From: Synechococcus sp. HW_metabat.54 | Lineage (GTDB): Bacteria > Cyanobacteriota > Cyanobacteriia > PCC-6307 > Cyanobiaceae | Assembly: GCA_018623675.1 (NCBI GenBank) | Contig: JAAZVJ010000031.1 | Span: 1 to 8,520, forward strand | Length of the DNA stretch: 8,520 nucleotides | Direction: 5' to 3' | Shown: one piece after another, positions 6,264 through 8,520 of the stretch | Position numbering within the stretch: the first letter of the stretch is position 1 | Layout of the letters: the number at the start of each line of letters is the position of its first letter | Position numbers and translations under genes: made by a program | Notes under the pieces: model-generated | The model's input: only the letters and a program-made list of their open reading frames with translations | What the model was told of the DNA's origin: nothing | Databases searched by the model: none

Positions 6264-7346
6264 ATGGCTTGGAACCTGCGTCGGTTTCCGCTTACCAAGG
6301 CCGTGCCCTTAGCCATCAGTCGTGGCACCACGTCGGTGGTGCACCATCTCGAGCTTTGTCTGGATTGGAAGGGTGTGTGTGGCCGCGGCGAGGCGGGCGG
6401 TCTTGATACCGGTCATCGCGCCTTCACCACGGAGGCTGTGGAGAAAGAGCTGGAGGTGGTGCTTCCCCGCTTGAAGGGGTTGGATCCCGTGGATCGTGAT
6501 GCTTTTGAGCCATTGCTGGCTCCGTTGTCGCCACCGGCGCGATGCGCCCTTGACCTTGCCCTCTGGGACTGGCGTGGTCGTTGGCTGGGGCAACCACTCT
6601 GGCGGTTATGGGGTCTGGAGGGAGCCCATCGGGTCGCCACCAGCGTCACGTTGGGTTTAGGCCAAGTGGAACAGGTGCTCGAGCGCCTTCAGCGTTGGTG
6701 GAATCAGTTGCCGGCAACGCGTATCAAGCTCAAGCTCGGCAGTCCTGAGGGTCTGGATCACGATCGCTTGCTGCTGGCGGCGGTGGCAGACGCGATCGAG
6801 AGGCGTCAGCAGCAGACCCAGCAGAAGCTGGAGCTGCAGGTGGATGCCAATGGAGGCTGGACCCTGGATCAGGCCAGGTCTATGGCTGCGAATCTGCAGG
6901 GGGCCGGTGTGGTGTTGCTGGAGCAGCCCCTCCCGGCTGTGCTCGACCCTGACCTGGATACGCAGGGGTTCGCCGCACTGCACGGCGACTGCCCCATGCC
7001 ATTGGTTGCCGATGAAAGCTGCTGGGACTTGGAGGATCTGTTGCGCCTAGCCCCGCATGTGGACGGGGTGAATCTGAAGCTGCTCAAAACCGGGGGGTTA
7101 AGCGAGGCGTTGCTGATGGCTCAGGTGGCCCGCCGCCTTGGGCTTGACCTGATGGTGGGTTGTTATTCCGACAGCACGTTGCTGAATGGTGCCGCTGCTC
7201 AGTTGCTGCCTTGGATTCGCTGGCCCGACCTCGATAGTCATCTCAACCTCGTGGATGATCCTTTCCAGGGATTGCCGATGGAGGCAGACCTGCAATGGGC
7301 CCCCCAGGAACCAGGCCTTGGCATTGCAGCGCGGGAGGTGGGCTGA
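6264..7346 (+). CDS. Enolase-superfamily dipeptide epimerase-like protein (L-Ala-D/L-Glu epimerase or DgcA type)
   Basis: The 360-residue product has the two-domain enolase-superfamily layout: a capping domain (about 1-120) and a TIM-type barrel. Catalytic elements are complete. Lys155-x-Lys157 (IKLKLG) and Lys272 (NLKLLKTGG) are the paired acid/base lysines. Asp194 (VDANGGW), Glu220 (LLEQP) and Asp250 (ADES) are the magnesium ligands. Near the end, PDLD gives Asp322-x-Asp324. By spacing this matches the DxD motif that, as I recall, binds the free amino group of the dipeptide in Bacillus subtilis L-Ala-D/L-Glu epimerase. Arg20 is placed like its substrate-carboxylate arginine. Likely substrates are murein-derived L-Ala-D-Glu or, given the DUF1611 neighbour, N-acetyl-glutamate. 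The stop codon overlaps the next start by one base (TGATG). O-succinylbenzoate synthase (MenC) shares the fold and is the main alternative, less favoured here. Confidence 0.85.
   Translation: MAWNLRRFPLTKAVPLAISRGTTSVVHHLELCLDWKGVCGRGEAGGLDTGHRAFTTEAVEKELEVVLPRLKGLDPVDRDAFEPLLAPLSPPARCALDLALWDWRGRWLGQPLWRLWGLEGAHRVATSVTLGLGQVEQVLERLQRWWNQLPATRIKLKLGSPEGLDHDRLLLAAVADAIERRQQQTQQKLELQVDANGGWTLDQARSMAANLQGAGVVLLEQPLPAVLDPDLDTQGFAALHGDCPMPLVADESCWDLEDLLRLAPHVDGVNLKLLKTGGLSEALLMAQVARRLGLDLMVGCYSDSTLLNGAAAQLLPWIRWPDLDSHLNLVDDPFQGLPMEADLQWAPQEPGLGIAAREVG
7332..7337 (+). promoter_or_regulatory. Ribosome binding site deciding the DUF1611 start
   Basis: GGGAGG within the last codons of the epimerase gene lies eight bases before ATG 7346-7348. 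Together with the TGATG stop-start overlap it favours this start over the in-frame ATG at 7295, which would overlap the upstream gene by 52 bases and add residues unlike the family. Confidence 0.6.
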
Positions 7347-8410
7347 TGCTCGGCCCTCAAGATCCTGTGGTGCTTCTGCAGCACGGTGGACTCGACTCCC
7401 TTACTGGAAAGACCGGGTTGGCGATGCTGCGCCATCGCCGTGGTCCGATCGTGGCGGTGATTGATCCTGCCCATGGGGGCGCAACCCTGTCGACCCTGAC
7501 GGGCATTCCCCGCGATGTGCCGGTGGTGGCCGATCTTCAGGGGGCCTTGGCCTACGGCCCCAAGGTGGCTGTGGTGGGTTTGGCGCCCTCCGGTGGGCGC
7601 TTGCCGGAGCCCATGCGGGCTGATGCGCTTGCGGCTTTGCAGGCTGGTTTGTGCTTGGCGAGTGGACTCCACACCCGACTTGGTGACGATCCGGTGTTGG
7701 CCGCTGCCTGTCAGCCGGGGCAGTGGATCTGGGATTTGCGCCAGGAGCCCGCGGATCTGACGGTGGCCCAGGGACGGGCCGCGGCGCTGCCCTGTCAGCG
7801 CATTCTTGCGGTGGGGACGGACATGGCCGTCGGCAAGATGAGCGCTTGTCTCGCTCTTCGGGATGCGGCTGAGCGGCAGTCATTGGCCTGTCGTTTTGTG
7901 GGCACGGGTCAGGCGGGGATCCTGATCAGTGGCTGGGGCGTTCCTCTGGATGCTGTACGCGTTGATTACGCGGCTGGCGCGGTCGAGGCGGCAGTGTTGG
8001 AGGCCGGGGAAGGGCTTCCACAAGACGGGTTGGTGCTCGTCGAGGGGCAGGGTTCGCTGTGTCATCCAGGTTCGACAGCGACGCTTCCTCTGCTGCGGGG
8101 ATCGCAACCCACGGACCTGTTGCTGGTGCACCGTGCGGGCCAGACCAGCATTGAGCGTTTTCCCCACGTGCCCCTACCTCCTTTGAGGGAGCTGGTGCAG
8201 ATCTGTGAAGGGCTTGCAAGCCTGGCGCGACCCCAGCCATTGGGGCCCCGTCCTCGGATCGGTGCCGTGGCATTGAACACAGCCCGCTTGGATGCCCAGG
8301 ACGCTGCCCGAGCCATCGGTGCAACAGAAGATGAACTGCAGCTGCCCTGCGCAGATCCGATCCGCGACGGAGCAGATCGTTTACTTGAAGCTCTGAGATC
8401 GCAGCGATGA
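7346..8410 (+). CDS. DUF1611 family protein, DgcN-like (putative D-glutamate N-acetyltransferase)
   Basis: The 354-residue product has the two-part DUF1611 layout: an N-terminal Rossmann-like domain (about 1-145) and a C-terminal P-loop-type domain. Recognisable family signatures are VGTDMAVGKMS (156-166, an unusual Walker-A-like loop with Lys164), FVGTGQAGILISGWG (184-198), VDYAAGAVEAAV (206-217) and VEGQGSLCHPG (232-242). DUF1611 includes DgcN, reported in marine proteobacteria and haloarchaea to acetylate D-glutamate from acetyl-CoA. Its epimerase partner DgcA then converts the product to N-acetyl-L-glutamate. The tight coupling to an epimerase gene supports a similar joint pathway here, but substrate is inferred from context. 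The start at 7346 is chosen from the TGATG overlap and the upstream GGGAGG. The gene ends 19 bases from the convergent tRNA-His, with no terminator hairpin seen. Confidence 0.85.
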   Translation: MLGPQDPVVLLQHGGLDSLTGKTGLAMLRHRRGPIVAVIDPAHGGATLSTLTGIPRDVPVVADLQGALAYGPKVAVVGLAPSGGRLPEPMRADALAALQAGLCLASGLHTRLGDDPVLAAACQPGQWIWDLRQEPADLTVAQGRAAALPCQRILAVGTDMAVGKMSACLALRDAAERQSLACRFVGTGQAGILISGWGVPLDAVRVDYAAGAVEAAVLEAGEGLPQDGLVLVEGQGSLCHPGSTATLPLLRGSQPTDLLLVHRAGQTSIERFPHVPLPPLRELVQICEGLASLARPQPLGPRPRIGAVALNTARLDAQDAARAIGATEDELQLPCADPIRDGADRLLEALRSQR

Positions 8411-8429
8411 ACTGCAATCTGAGGAGAAG

Positions 8430-8503
8430 GGCGAGCGAGGGGATTCGAACCCCCGAATAGCGGCGCCACAAGCCGCTGCCTTAACCACTTGGCGACGCCC
8501 GCC
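8430..8503 (-). tRNA. tRNA-His (anticodon GTG)
   Basis: The minus strand folds as a full cloverleaf. The acceptor stem is GCGGGCG with CGCTCGC (one G-U pair), and there is a D-arm CGCCAAGTGGTTAAGGC region. The anticodon stem is GCGGC/GCCGC around loop TTGTGGC, and the T-arm GGGGGTTCGAATCCCC is intact. The anticodon GTG reads His codons. The extra G at -1, opposite discriminator C73, is genome-encoded, as typical of bacterial tRNA-His. The 3' CCA is not encoded and must be added after transcription. It converges on the DUF1611 gene. Confidence 0.96.
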
Positions 8504-8520
8504 GCGTCGAACAGAATCTA

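Noticed and set aside
7295..7345. An upstream in-frame ATG extending the DUF1611 protein by 17 residues
   Set aside because: The added residues look like out-of-frame epimerase sequence, and the TGATG overlap with GGGAGG before 7346 is a better start.
6264..7346. o-Succinylbenzoate synthase (MenC) as identity of the enolase-superfamily protein
   Set aside because: The fold and catalytic lysines are shared, but the DxD near the C-terminus and the coupled DUF1611 gene fit the dipeptide epimerase group better. MenC cannot be fully excluded without a phylogeny.
8504..8520. TAGATT on the minus strand (8515-8520) as a -10 box for tRNA-His
   Set aside because: The spacing is plausible but the window ends before any -35 region, so it cannot be supported.

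Overview
The window looks like chromosomal core sequence from a high-GC marine picocyanobacterium of the Synechococcus type. This is inferred from three things: FtsQ and FtsZ sit together without FtsA, gene content and packing are compact, and I saw no HIP1 octamer (GCGATCGC) when reading by eye. Eight intact or near-intact protein genes, the tail of a ninth, an SRP RNA and a tRNA fill almost all the space. No gene-free stretch reaches 300 bases, and there is no sign of insertion sequences, phage or CRISPR.

Left part (1-1138): the last codons of a HemW-like radical SAM protein run rightward and overlap, tail to tail, the 3' end of panB (pantothenate synthesis, minus strand). Upstream of panB, and divergent from it, is the small SRP RNA (ffs). 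It is followed by a strong hairpin that can act as terminator both for ffs and for ftsZ arriving from the other side.

Middle part (1139-6167): a minus-strand row is read in the order miaB, ddl, a small membrane protein of unknown function, ftsQ, ftsZ. This is a reduced division and cell-wall cluster. Ddl makes the D-Ala-D-Ala of the peptidoglycan stem, FtsQ is a divisome scaffold and FtsZ forms the division ring. The unknown protein is translationally coupled to ftsQ by a GTGA overlap. MiaB, a tRNA methylthiotransferase, is upstream in the same direction.

Right part (6168-8520): a 96-base divergent spacer carrying a near-perfect palindrome leads to a plus-strand two-gene operon. The first gene encodes an enolase-superfamily dipeptide epimerase-like protein. 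The second, overlapping it by one base, encodes a DUF1611 protein related to D-glutamate N-acetyltransferase DgcN. The pair suggests a D-glutamate or murein-peptide salvage or catabolic route, and it lies head to head with the cell-wall cluster. A minus-strand tRNA-His closes the window. The epimerase/DUF1611 pair and the unknown membrane protein are the least characterised parts; everything else is recognisable housekeeping.
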